The notes under the pieces were generated by a model. That model was not told the origin of the DNA, searched no databases, and saw only the letters and a list, made by a program, of their open reading frames with translations. The translations under genes and the position numbers were made by a program. 6,748 nt of DNA from the NCBI GenBank assembly GCA_028820945.1, contig JAPPHW010000406.1:1-6748 (forward strand), in the 5' to 3' direction. Shown in pieces: positions 1 to 5,320 of the stretch (within the stretch, counting starts at the first letter, position 1; each line of letters opens with the position of its first letter). This stretch comes from Defluviicoccus sp. Lineage in GTDB: Bacteria; Pseudomonadota; Alphaproteobacteria; MPNO01.

Positions 1-2
1 TC

Positions 3-839
3 GACTTCGTCGGCAGCATCGACGGCGAGCCCTTCGAGGGCGGCGCCGCCGAGGACTTCGTGTTGAGGCTGGGCTCGGGCCAATTCGTCCCGGGTTTCGA
101 GGAACAGCTCCTCGGCGTGAAATCGGGCGACGAGAAGACCGTCGAAATCGACTTTCCGGAGGACTATCCGAACGACGGACTCAAGGGCAAGGCGGCGAGC
201 TTCGCGGTCACCGTCAAGGAGCTCCGCAGCCCGGATGAGACCCTGGTCGACGACGATCTCGCCAAGCATGTCGGGTTCGACGACCTCGACTCCCTCAAGG
301 CGACGATCAGGGGCGAGATCGAGGGCCAGTACGAGCGTATCGCGCGCGACCGGCTCAAGCGCTCGCTGCTCGACAAGCTCGCCGAATCGCAGAGCTTCGA
401 GCTTCCCCCCGGCATGGTCGAGCAGGAGTTCGAGACCATCTGGACCCAGATCGAGGAGGCGAAGGAAAAGGACGATCTCGACGACGAGGACAAGGCGCTC
501 ACCGACGACGCGCTCCGGGAGCGCTATCGCGGCATCGCGGAGCGCCGGGTGCGACTCGCGCTGCTCCTGTCCGAGGTCGGCCGGACCAACAACATCCGCG
601 TGACCGAGGACGAGCTGTCCCGCGCCCTGGCCGAACACGCGCGGATGTTCCAGGGGCGCGAGGCCGAAATCTACGAGTTCTACCGCAACAACCCGGAAGC
701 GATGCAGTCGCTGCAGGCGCCGATCTTCGAGGACAAGGTGGTCGATTTCATCGTGGAAATGGCCCAGGTGACCGACCGGACGGTCGGGATCGACGAGCTC
801 GCGGCGGAGCCGGAAGAGGGCGGGGACACGGCGGAATAG
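3..839 (+). CDS. tig: Trigger factor, C-terminal part (5' end outside window)
   Basis: Ribosome-associated chaperone that binds nascent chains at the exit tunnel and has a peptidyl-prolyl isomerase domain. The reading frame is open from base 3 with no start needed, so the GTG at position 60 is internal. The 278 visible residues begin inside the FKBP-like domain ([14 protein letters not shown], then [14 protein letters not shown] and IDFPEDYP, ending near FAVTVKELR). They continue through the helical C-terminal chaperone domain, with the family-typical stretch [16 protein letters not shown] and [12 protein letters not shown] before an acidic tail ([10 protein letters not shown]). The ribosome-binding N-terminal domain lies upstream of the window; full-length family members are around 430-450 aa. 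The stop is TAG at 837-839. clpP follows 28 nt downstream on the same strand, the usual folding/proteolysis arrangement, so the two may be co-transcribed. Identification is confident; only the 5' end is unseen. Confidence 0.96.
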   Translation, partial: DFVGSIDGEPFEGGAAEDFVLRLGSGQFVPGFEEQLLGVKSGDEKTVEIDFPEDYPNDGLKGKAASFAVTVKELRSPDETLVDDDLAKHVGFDDLDSLKATIRGEIEGQYERIARDRLKRSLLDKLAESQSFELPPGMVEQEFETIWTQIEEAKEKDDLDDEDKALTDDALRERYRGIAERRVRLALLLSEVGRTNNIRVTEDELSRALAEHARMFQGREAEIYEFYRNNPEAMQSLQAPIFEDKVVDFIVEMAQVTDRTVGIDELAAEPEEGGDTAE

Positions 840-849
840 ACCGATCGAC

Positions 850-857
850 GAAAGGGA
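850..857 (+). promoter_or_regulatory. Ribosome binding site of clpP
   Basis: The purine run GAAAGGGA lies 10 nt before the ATG at 868. It supports that start, or the ATG directly after it at 871, over the later in-frame ATG at 892. Confidence 0.6.
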
Positions 858-867
858 TCCGGCCGGC

Positions 868-1515
868 ATGATGCACCGCGACGACGCGACCATGAACGCA
901 CTCGTCCCGATGGTGGTCGAGCAGACCAACCGGGGCGAGCGGGCCTACGACATCTTCTCGCGCTTACTCAAGGAGCGGATAATCTTCCTGATCGGCGGGG
1001 TCGACGATGCGGTCTCCTCGCTGATCTGCGCCCAGATGCTCTATCTCGAATCCGAGAACCCGACCAAGGACATCGCGTTCTACATCAACTCGCCGGGCGG
1101 GCTGGTGACCTCGGGGCTCGCGGTCTACGACACCATGCAGTACATCCGCCCGGAGATCTCGACGGTCTGCATCGGCCAGGCGGCGTCGATGGGCTCGCTG
1201 CTGCTGTCGGCCGGCGCCAAGGGCAAGCGCTATTCGCTGCCGCACGCGCGGATCATGGTCCACCAGCCCTCGGGCGGGTTCTCCGGCCAGGCGACCGACA
1301 TCGAGATCCACGCGCGCGAGATCCTGACGCTCCGCGGTCGCCTCAACCGGATCTATGTCGAGCACACCGGCCAGGACATCGGCACGATCGAGGAGGCGAT
1401 GGAGCGCGACAAGTTCCTCGCGCCCGAGGACGCGAAGGAATTCGGCCTGATCGACGAGGTGGTAACCAGCCGCCCGATTCCCGACGCGGCTGCGGAGGCG
1501 GCGGGCGGGGGCTGA
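868..1515 (+). CDS. clpP: ATP-dependent Clp protease proteolytic subunit
   Basis: Serine peptidase that forms the double-heptamer barrel of the Clp protease and degrades cytoplasmic proteins unfolded by ClpX or ClpA. The 215 aa match the family length (E. coli ClpP is 207 aa). The catalytic triad is visible: Ser107 in [14 protein letters not shown], His132 in [10 protein letters not shown] and Asp181 in ERDKF. The spacings of 25 and 49 residues equal those of E. coli ClpP. The N-terminal segment [20 protein letters not shown] is the typical alphaproteobacterial form, and the Ile-Gly-Gly loop and the SPGG oxyanion segment (residues 75-78) are present. The ATG at 868 is preceded by a Shine-Dalgarno-like run; 871 is an equally possible start. 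The gene sits 28 nt after tig. clpX, the usual next gene, is not found downstream, so the unfoldase must be encoded elsewhere. The C-terminal tail ([11 protein letters not shown]) is low complexity and probably disordered. Confidence 0.98.
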   Translation: MMHRDDATMNALVPMVVEQTNRGERAYDIFSRLLKERIIFLIGGVDDAVSSLICAQMLYLESENPTKDIAFYINSPGGLVTSGLAVYDTMQYIRPEISTVCIGQAASMGSLLLSAGAKGKRYSLPHARIMVHQPSGGFSGQATDIEIHAREILTLRGRLNRIYVEHTGQDIGTIEEAMERDKFLAPEDAKEFGLIDEVVTSRPIPDAAAEAAGGG

Positions 1516-1564
1516 CACGACCCTTCGAACCGAACGCGCCTCGCCTGCCGCGCGACTCCGGTAT

Positions 1565-1613
1565 CCCCCCTTTACCTTCTGCCCTTCCGCTTGCGGGAGG
1601 AGTCGGGAGAGGG
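1565..1613. repeat. GC-rich palindromic intergenic repeat, copy 1
   Basis: The gap after clpP contains a stretch that, read on the minus strand, has the order CCCTC, CCCGAC, CTCCCGCAAGCGGAAGGG, AGAAGGTAAAGG. From memory, this resembles a dispersed alphaproteobacterial intergenic element of the form CCCTCACCCCGAC / CTCTCCCGCAAGCGGGAGAG / GGAGAAGG. The core at 1584-1599 (CTTCCGC TT GCGGGAG) forms a short stem with one G-U pair. There is no T-run after it, so it is not a canonical terminator, although it could help end clpP transcription. The copy looks decayed compared with the remembered form. Confidence 0.5.
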
Positions 1614-1672
1614 CCGGCCGGCCGGCGGGCGCAATCGCCGGTCGTGCCCTATAGTGCCCCGCCGGGATGAGC

Positions 1673-1677
1673 GGAGG
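1673..1677 (+). promoter_or_regulatory. Ribosome binding site of the SMR transporter gene
   Basis: A perfect GGAGG sits 9 nt before the ATG at 1687. It fixes the start there and excludes the upstream in-frame start at 1591, which would add 32 Arg/Gly-rich residues translated from the palindromic repeat. Confidence 0.8.
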
Positions 1678-1686
1678 TCCGATGCG

Positions 1687-2016
1687 ATGAGTGCCTGGAT
1701 GTTTCTGACGGTCGCCATCGCGCTGGAGGTGGTCGGCACGGTCTTCCTCAAGCTGTCGAACGGATTCGAGAAGTGGCACTGGGGAGCGCTCTCGATCCTC
1801 TGCTACATCTGCTGCTTCTGGGCGTTCGCGCCGGCGCTCAAGACGGTCCCGGTCGGCGTCGCCTACGCCTTGTGGGCAGGCATCGGCATCCTGGCGGTGA
1901 CCCTGATCGGCTTCGCGGTCTTCCAGGAGCGGCTCGGGGCGGTTCAGCTTGTCTTCATCTCGCTGATCGCCGTCGGAGCCGTTGGCCTCCGCCTGACGAC
2001 AACGACTGCGGCCTGA
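1687..2016 (+). CDS. Small multidrug resistance (SMR) transporter, EmrE/QacE type
   Basis: Proton-coupled exporter of the drug/metabolite transporter superfamily, working as an inner-membrane dimer. The 109 aa compare with 110 for E. coli EmrE, with four hydrophobic segments at about 4-22, 33-51, 57-78 and 85-104. The key EmrE residues fall at identical numbers: Glu14 (the proton/substrate carboxylate, in ALEVVGT), Tyr40, Tyr60 and Trp63 (PVGVAYALWAGIG). The TM1 stretch EVVGTVFLKLSNGF is of the EmrE/QacE type. It differs from SugE/Gdx guanidinium exporters, which carry EVVWAVGLK there. The start is set by a GGAGG Shine-Dalgarno. It is a single gene, so a homodimer is likely. The substrate cannot be read from the sequence; a quaternary ammonium or other lipophilic cation is the family expectation. 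The next gene is convergent. Confidence 0.95.
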   Translation: MSAWMFLTVAIALEVVGTVFLKLSNGFEKWHWGALSILCYICCFWAFAPALKTVPVGVAYALWAGIGILAVTLIGFAVFQERLGAVQLVFISLIAVGAVGLRLTTTTAA

Positions 2017-2024
2017 CCGGCGGA

Positions 2025-2044
2025 CTTCCGGTACGGACCGGAAG
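2025..2044. terminator. Perfect hairpin between convergent genes, possible bidirectional terminator
   Basis: CTTCCGGT and ACCGGAAG form an exact 8-bp stem around a 4-nt loop (ACGG). It begins 8 nt after the SMR stop and lies 47 nt past the stop of the minus-strand coiled-coil gene. The placement suits a shared terminator, but no T-run follows on either strand, so intrinsic termination is uncertain. Confidence 0.45.
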
Positions 2045-2091
2045 ATGGGTTACAGGTCATGGATCGGCCGGCAGGTGGCCGGGGCCGGGGT

Positions 2092-2322
2092 TCACGCGGG
2101 AGCGTCGGCTAGGTCGAGGCGGCGTTCGATGCGATCCAACCGATCACCCTGACGGTCGAGGCGTTCGTGGATGTTCGCGACGTCGCGCTGCATGCCGGCC
2201 AGGTGCTGCTCGATAGAAGACACGCGTTGACGGAGATCGGAAAGATCGTCGTCGATCTTGTCGACCTTGCCGCGGATCGCCCGCAGTTGTTCCAGCACCA
2301 GGTTCTCGACATCGGCATTCAT
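2092..2322 (-). CDS. Small coiled-coil protein of unknown function
   Basis: A 76-aa hydrophilic protein with no membrane segment or signal peptide. Hydrophobic residues occur at alternating 4/3 spacing with almost no break: V9, L13, I16, V20, I23, L27, L30, V34, I37, L41, M44, V48, I51, L55, then Q58 as the only polar layer, then L62, I65 and L69. The flanks are rich in Asp, Arg and Glu, suiting interhelical salt bridges. This predicts one long oligomerising helix (residues about 9-70) with a short tail DLADAPA. I recognise the general type (short MNADVENLVLEQLRAIR-like proteins in alphaproteobacteria) but no assigned function. The ATG at 2322-2320 has no strong Shine-Dalgarno. The gene converges on the SMR gene and lies 133 nt downstream of the propeller gene, separated from it by hairpins. 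Regular codons and the heptad pattern favour a real gene over the overlapping frames. Confidence 0.8.
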   Translation of the reverse strand: MNADVENLVLEQLRAIRGKVDKIDDDLSDLRQRVSSIEQHLAGMQRDVANIHERLDRQGDRLDRIERRLDLADAPA

Positions 2323-2343
2323 AGCGTCAGGCTAAACGGACTC

Positions 2344-2377
2344 CGCGGCCGGACCAAGAGGTTATCGACCGGCCGCG
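2344..2377. repeat. 9-bp inverted repeat between the propeller and coiled-coil genes
   Basis: CGCGGCCGG (2344-2352) and CCGGCCGCG (2369-2377) are exact reverse complements around 16 nt. A second small hairpin follows at 2384-2396 (TCCGG TTA CCGGA). Both lie in the leader of the coiled-coil gene and past the stop of the propeller gene. They could be part of a terminator, a protein-binding site or a leader structure; the sequence does not decide. Confidence 0.4.
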
Positions 2378-2400
2378 ATCGTATCCGGTTACCGGAGGTC

Positions 2401-2436
2401 CCGCCTCACCCCGACGCGCTCTCGGCGGGGGAGGGT
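2401..2436. repeat. GC-rich palindromic intergenic repeat, degenerate copy 2
   Basis: CCTCACCCCGAC followed by CTCTC, GGCGGG and GGAGGG matches the order of the element seen on the minus strand at 1565-1613. The central stem is decayed to CTCTC / GGGAG with one G-U pair. It lies 20-55 nt past the stop of the propeller gene, where it could help end transcription. Assignment to the same family rests on eye comparison only. Confidence 0.35.
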
Positions 2437-2455
2437 TCTCGCGATCGGCGAGGCC

Positions 2456-3649
2456 CTAATGCCCGCCGCGGATCAGCGCGCCCGTGGCGTAGCTGGCGGC
2501 CAGCGCCTCGTTGCCGCGCGGGCTGCGCACGAAGCGCCGGGGCATGAGGGCGTTGAAATCCTCATAGCGCCCCGGGTCCAGGTCCGCCCCCGCGATGCCT
2601 GGGTGGCTCGCGTCGTAGCGGAAGCAGCGGAAGATCATGTTGTTAATCCCGAACACAGGGTGCTCGTAATAGAACGGGCTCGCGAACTCCCACACGATAT
2701 CGCCCTCGCTTGTGACCTCGAAGAGCCGGCCCCTGGTGGATTCGCAGATCAGCGTGTTGCCGCTATCCAGGCGCTGGGCGCCGGAACAGATGAAGCTCTT
2801 GAAGTCGTGGACCGGGTTTTCCTTGTATTCCCACGCGATCTCGCCGGTGCGGGGATCGACCTCCAGCACCCGGGAAAAATCGATCGTCGTGTAGCGCCGG
2901 TGCGCGCCGTTGTCGAATACGAGGACGTTGCCGTTCTCCAGCCAGGTCGGGTGGTGCTGACCGGCGATCGTGCCCGGCCCCCAGCGCCAGTCGATGTTGC
3001 CGGTTTCCCGGTCGACGATGGCGATGGTGTCGATCACGCGGAAGCTCACTAGGATGCGCCCGTCCGGCATCTCCTCCAGCGAGTTGAGGTTGGTCCAGCG
3101 GTCGCGGGGGTGGAAGGGACCGATGACGTCGCGCTCCGGGTCGAGGTGCTCGAAGGTGAGCCACTCCCAGACGACCGCGCCGTCCCGGTCGATCTCCTGC
3201 ACCGCCTCGCCGTACATCTCGCCGCGAAGCTCGGTGCCGGGCTGGCCGCCCCGGACCCGCGCGGCGATCTCGCGCGGGACCTTGCGCCATTTGTTCACCA
3301 GCAGGTTGCCGTTGCGGAGCGGCGCGAAACAGTGGCTGAGATGGGGGTCGCGGTACTCCCAGACCGCGTTGCCGTCCCAGTCCAGCTCGACGATCTGGCC
3401 TCCGTTGCCGGCGAACTCGGGGATCGCGGCCGGCAGGGTGCGCCCGGCGAACAGCAGATTGCCGTTGGGCAGCAGCTCGCCGTAGTTTCCGGGCAGGTTT
3501 TCGGTCCGCCAGCGCTGAACGATGGCGCCCCACATGTCGATCAGCCACACGTTGCGGCCGTACATCGGCGCGAACAGCGTGTAGCCGGCGTGGGCGCGCG
3601 CCGGTTCGTGGTGGGTCACGCCGTGCACCATTCGGAGAGCCGCACTCAT
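2456..3649 (-). CDS. Arylsulfotransferase-like (ASST family) beta-propeller protein
   Basis: A 397-aa protein of the arylsulfotransferase (ASST / Arylsulfotrans_2) type. At least five blades carry the motif pair 'P-x-G-N-x-L' and 'E-V-D-x-x-G-x-I-x-W-E': PNGNLLFAG (61-69) with VELDWDGNAVWEY, RNGNLLVN (112-119) with QEIDRDGAVVWEW, PDGRILVSF (195-203) with IVDRETGNIDWRW, ENGNVLVFDNG (238-248) with LEVDPRTGEIAWEY, and DSGNTLICES (295-304) with FEVTSEGDIVWEF. With the first segment (YTLFAPMYGRNVWLIDMWG) this suggests six blades. Characterised ASSTs move sulfate between phenols through a histidine; candidate conserved histidines here are H106, H232, H233 and H250, but none can be assigned. No signal peptide is visible, unlike periplasmic E. 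coli ASST, so a cytoplasmic location is likely. Start choice: the ATG at 3649 gives MSAALRMVHGVTHHEP, which fits the family; the longer frame from 3721 adds 24 unlike residues. There is no strong Shine-Dalgarno. Substrate and even enzymatic activity are unproven. Confidence 0.85.
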   Translation of the reverse strand: MSAALRMVHGVTHHEPARAHAGYTLFAPMYGRNVWLIDMWGAIVQRWRTENLPGNYGELLPNGNLLFAGRTLPAAIPEFAGNGGQIVELDWDGNAVWEYRDPHLSHCFAPLRNGNLLVNKWRKVPREIAARVRGGQPGTELRGEMYGEAVQEIDRDGAVVWEWLTFEHLDPERDVIGPFHPRDRWTNLNSLEEMPDGRILVSFRVIDTIAIVDRETGNIDWRWGPGTIAGQHHPTWLENGNVLVFDNGAHRRYTTIDFSRVLEVDPRTGEIAWEYKENPVHDFKSFICSGAQRLDSGNTLICESTRGRLFEVTSEGDIVWEFASPFYYEHPVFGINNMIFRCFRYDASHPGIAGADLDPGRYEDFNALMPRRFVRSPRGNEALAASYATGALIRGGH

Positions 3650-3904
3650 GGTTCCGATCCCGTTCGGTAATTCCGTTCTGTCGCAAGCCGTACCCGAACT
3701 GCGTTTCGCGTTGCCGGTCAACGGGTTGGGGGTCGATTCAATGGACCGCCCCGTGCGCTGTCAACGAGCGTGCGCCGCGCGGCCGCGCGGCTCGAAGGGC
3801 GCGCGCGCGAGTCGTCCGGTGCGGCGTTCCCGTTCATGCCTCGATGCGGCACCGCGCGGATGCCCGGAACGAGTCCCGGCATGACGGTGGGAGGGCGACC
3901 GCTC
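3650..3904. other. 255-nt intergenic region without a gene
   Basis: Lies between the stop of the cyclotransferase-like gene and the start of the propeller gene, both on the minus strand. It should hold the propeller gene's promoter, but I find no convincing -35/-10 pair. The short open frames here are Arg/Pro-rich and explained by GC-rich repeat DNA. The one clear structure is the palindromic repeat at 3860-3882. Confidence 0.6.
3860..3882. repeat. ATGCCCGG-type palindromic repeat
   Basis: ATGCCCGGA (3860-3868) and TCCCGGCAT (3874-3882) pair at 8 of 9 positions (one C-C mismatch) around ACGAG. On the minus strand it reads CGTCATGCCGGGACTCGTTC, then CGGGCATCC. I recognise this as the widespread 'GTCATGCCCGGnCTTGnCCCGGGCATCC' class of intergenic repeats in alphaproteobacteria. 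It lies 23-45 nt downstream of the cyclotransferase-like stop. No T-run follows. Confidence 0.65.
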
Positions 3905-4486
3905 TTACCCTTTCCCATCGTGGTCGGCCGGGCGGATGCGCTCGAGTTTTTCGATCCAGCGGTCCGGTAGGCCGTGCGCGCGGGCGCCCTCGCGCAGGAG
4001 GGCGATATAGCGGAGCGACGGGTTGCCGTCGGTCTCGCCGCCCCGGGCGGCGTAGGCGACCGCGTGCACCGGCCGACGGTCGGTATCCTCCGCGTCGAGC
4101 CATACCGGCCGGTAATACCCGCCCGGTATGCCTTCGGTGCCGTTCAGCCTGAGGAGTTCGCGCCTCGTGATCCGGTAGGCCACGCCCCAGACTTCCTCGC
4201 CCGCACACGCCTCGATATTGGCCGGCGCGGACCTGCCTCTCGGCCGTCCTTCCAGGTTGAAGCGCAAACGGTAGCCGGCGATCCGGGCGACGCGCCATTC
4301 GCGGGGACGCATGCGGCGACGGCCGCGAAACACGTCATCATGCATGTTGGACCCGAACGCGAAATACCAGACCTCCTCGTCCGGAGCGCCGTCGAGCGGC
4401 AACCCGTGGAAGCGGTACCAGAGCCTGGACAGCCGCCACGACCTGGCGATGGCGCGCCGCGCAAGGCGCCTCAGCCTGCGGAACAT
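3905..4486 (-). CDS. Gamma-glutamylcyclotransferase-like (AIG2/GGCT fold) protein
   Basis: Members of this fold cyclise gamma-glutamyl compounds to 5-oxoproline or cleave gamma-glutamylamines. Of the 193 aa, residues 41-48 are YFAFGSNM, the N-terminal nucleotide/substrate loop signature (Y-x-x-x-GSNM). Glu118 in LNGTEGIPGGYYRP is the expected catalytic acid, followed by the conserved G-x-YYR. A C-terminal tail, about 158-185 (SLRYIALLREGARAHGL), resembles the YxxxLxxGAxxHGLP helix of bacterial members. Residues 1-25 carry ten arginines with interspersed aromatic and aliphatic residues, an unusual basic extension before the domain; there is no closer ATG or GTG that preserves the domain, so I keep the ATG at 4486-4484. 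It has no evident Shine-Dalgarno and starts 34 nt after the yciI stop on the same strand, so co-transcription is likely. The substrate (gamma-glutamyl amino acids, glutathione or another amide) is not determined. Confidence 0.88.
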   Translation of the reverse strand: MFRRLRRLARRAIARSWRLSRLWYRFHGLPLDGAPDEEVWYFAFGSNMHDDVFRGRRRMRPREWRVARIAGYRLRFNLEGRPRGRSAPANIEACAGEEVWGVAYRITRRELLRLNGTEGIPGGYYRPVWLDAEDTDRRPVHAVAYAARGGETDGNPSLRYIALLREGARAHGLPDRWIEKLERIRPADHDGKG

Positions 4487-4520
4487 CGAGTGCCGGTCCG
4501 TGCGTCGCCGGAGGATCGAA

Positions 4521-4817
4521 TCAGGCCGCGTCGGGAGGCTCGTTGAAGGTCCATTTCCACGGGCGGATCAGGGTGGTGTCGAAAAGCCCCGCCTTGTAAT
4601 AGGGGTCGTCCCGCGCGAAGGCGAGCACCTCGTCGTAGGACTCCGCCTCGATCACGAACATGTTGCCCGTCGACATCGACCCGTCGTCGGTGACCGTCGG
4701 GCCGGCAAATTTGATGCGGTCGCGGAACCCCTCGATGTAGTCGTGCTGGGCCGGCCGGTTGGCGAGGCGCACGTCATTGCGGCCGGGCTTGTCGATGTTG
4801 ACGATCAGAAAGAGCAT
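4521..4817 (-). CDS. YciI-family protein
   Basis: A 98-aa protein with the ferredoxin-like alpha/beta fold of the YciI/YCII family, related to muconolactone isomerase-like dimeric barrels. Diagnostic stretches are MLFLIVNIDKPG at the N-terminus, R-P-A-Q-H-D-Y at 21-27 (His25 is the likely conserved active-site histidine), GPTVTDDG at 39-46, FVIEAESYDEVLAFARDDPYYKAGLFD at 54-80, and IRPW at 84-87. Families like this include chlorohydrolase-type enzymes but most members have no assigned reaction. The ATG at 4817-4815 is chosen because a purine run GGAAAGGGGG lies 7 nt upstream and because family proteins begin at this point; the longer open frame to 4958 adds 47 residues that cross a nested inverted repeat. 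It is the first gene of a likely two-gene unit with the cyclotransferase-like gene. The functional link between the two is unknown. Confidence 0.9.
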   Translation of the reverse strand: MLFLIVNIDKPGRNDVRLANRPAQHDYIEGFRDRIKFAGPTVTDDGSMSTGNMFVIEAESYDEVLAFARDDPYYKAGLFDTTLIRPWKWTFNEPPDAA

Positions 4818-4824
4818 CTTACGG

Positions 4825-4834
4825 CCCCCTTTCC
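4825..4834 (-). promoter_or_regulatory. Ribosome binding site of yciI
   Basis: On the minus strand, GGAAAGGGGG lies 7 nt before the ATG at 4817. It favours this start over the longer open frame. Confidence 0.6.
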
Positions 4835-4867
4835 ATGGGCGGTGCGCGCGAACCCCTGTCGTCGGCG

Positions 4868-4920
4868 ATTTTCGCGCTGGAGACCTCCAGAAATCCAACG
4901 GGGGCCGGCCCGGCGAAAAT
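4868..4920 (-). promoter_or_regulatory. Nested inverted repeat in the yciI leader
   Basis: An exact 8-bp outer inverted repeat, ATTTTCGC (4868-4875) and GCGAAAAT (4913-4920), encloses an exact 6-bp hairpin CTGGAG-AC-CTCCAG (4877-4890) and a self-complementary GGGCCGGCCC (4902-4911). The element ends about 50 nt upstream of the yciI start codon. It could be a structured RNA leader or a protein operator; the sequence alone does not tell. Confidence 0.4.
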
Positions 4921-5308
4921 TCTCTCTCCGGATACATCCCGGACAAGATTTCGTCCAAGAGTTCGGCATTGATTTCTTATACCGCCATCATTCGGAGTGA
5001 TGATAGGCCACACAATTATTCATTTGCACAAGCAATGCTGGGTTGAGTATTCACCGCATCCCCAAATTGTAGATTCCTGCCCGAAATTCGACTCAAGAAC
5101 GAAAGATAGACGCGCTTGTACGCATTGCGTGACGACTTGGGCATGACGACCCCGGTCACCACTCCATCGCCGCAAGAACCGGTTCCAGCATGCCGGAAAC
5201 TCCGCTCCATTCGGCGGGAGTTCGATCCGACCCGGTCGCCGTCCACTTCAACCGTACCGGGCGCAAGACGTTTCACCGTTCTTCCCCCAGAAAGTTCGAA
5301 CGCCAGAG

Positions 5309-5315
5309 AAAGGAG
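5309..5315 (+). promoter_or_regulatory. Ribosome binding site deciding the GTG start of the haloperoxidase-like gene
   Basis: AAAGGAG lies 5 nt before the GTG at 5321. That start places a Tat motif at residues 4-9, so GTG rather than a downstream ATG is the real start. Confidence 0.8.
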
Positions 5316-5320
5316 CATTC

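Larger units (their letters stand above)
4818..5320. other. 503-nt divergent intergenic region without a convincing gene
   Basis: Lies between yciI (minus) and the haloperoxidase-like gene (plus) and must carry promoters for both. It is AT-richer than its surroundings in the centre: bases 4971-5040 have 29 G/C of 70. TATAAG on the minus strand (4976-4981) and several TTG-starting hexamers are present, but no pair has good sequence and 16-18 nt spacing, so I do not call a promoter. Open frames here (for example 5016-5414 minus and 5116-5589 plus) have no recognisable family, unusual composition, and overlap the haloperoxidase-like start. Notable structures are the nested inverted repeat at 4868-4920 and a small hairpin at 4986-5002 (CATCATT CGG AGTGATG). 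Confidence 0.6.

Noticed and set aside
1591..1686. Upstream extension of the SMR gene
   Set aside because: The extra 32 residues are translated from the palindromic repeat and its GC-rich flank, and a perfect GGAGG supports the ATG at 1687.
964..1779. 271-aa open frame on the minus strand across clpP
   Set aside because: It is antisense to clpP, which has an intact catalytic triad; its composition (Arg, Ala, Asp, Leu rich) is that of a GC-rich shadow frame.
2459..3670. Long plus-strand open frames (197 aa and 186 aa) opposite the propeller gene
   Set aside because: The minus-strand frame has clear repeated blade motifs; the plus-strand frames have no recognisable domain and arise from G/C-ending codons.
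3718..3970. Short open frames on both strands around the repeat at 3860 (translations such as MPGLVPGIRAV and MPGTSPGMT)
   Set aside because: These are the familiar false translations of the ATGCCCGG-type repeat, not proteins.
4818..4958. 47-residue N-terminal extension of the YciI protein
   Set aside because: Family members begin at MLFLIV-like sequence, the downstream ATG has a strong Shine-Dalgarno, and the extension runs through the nested inverted repeat.
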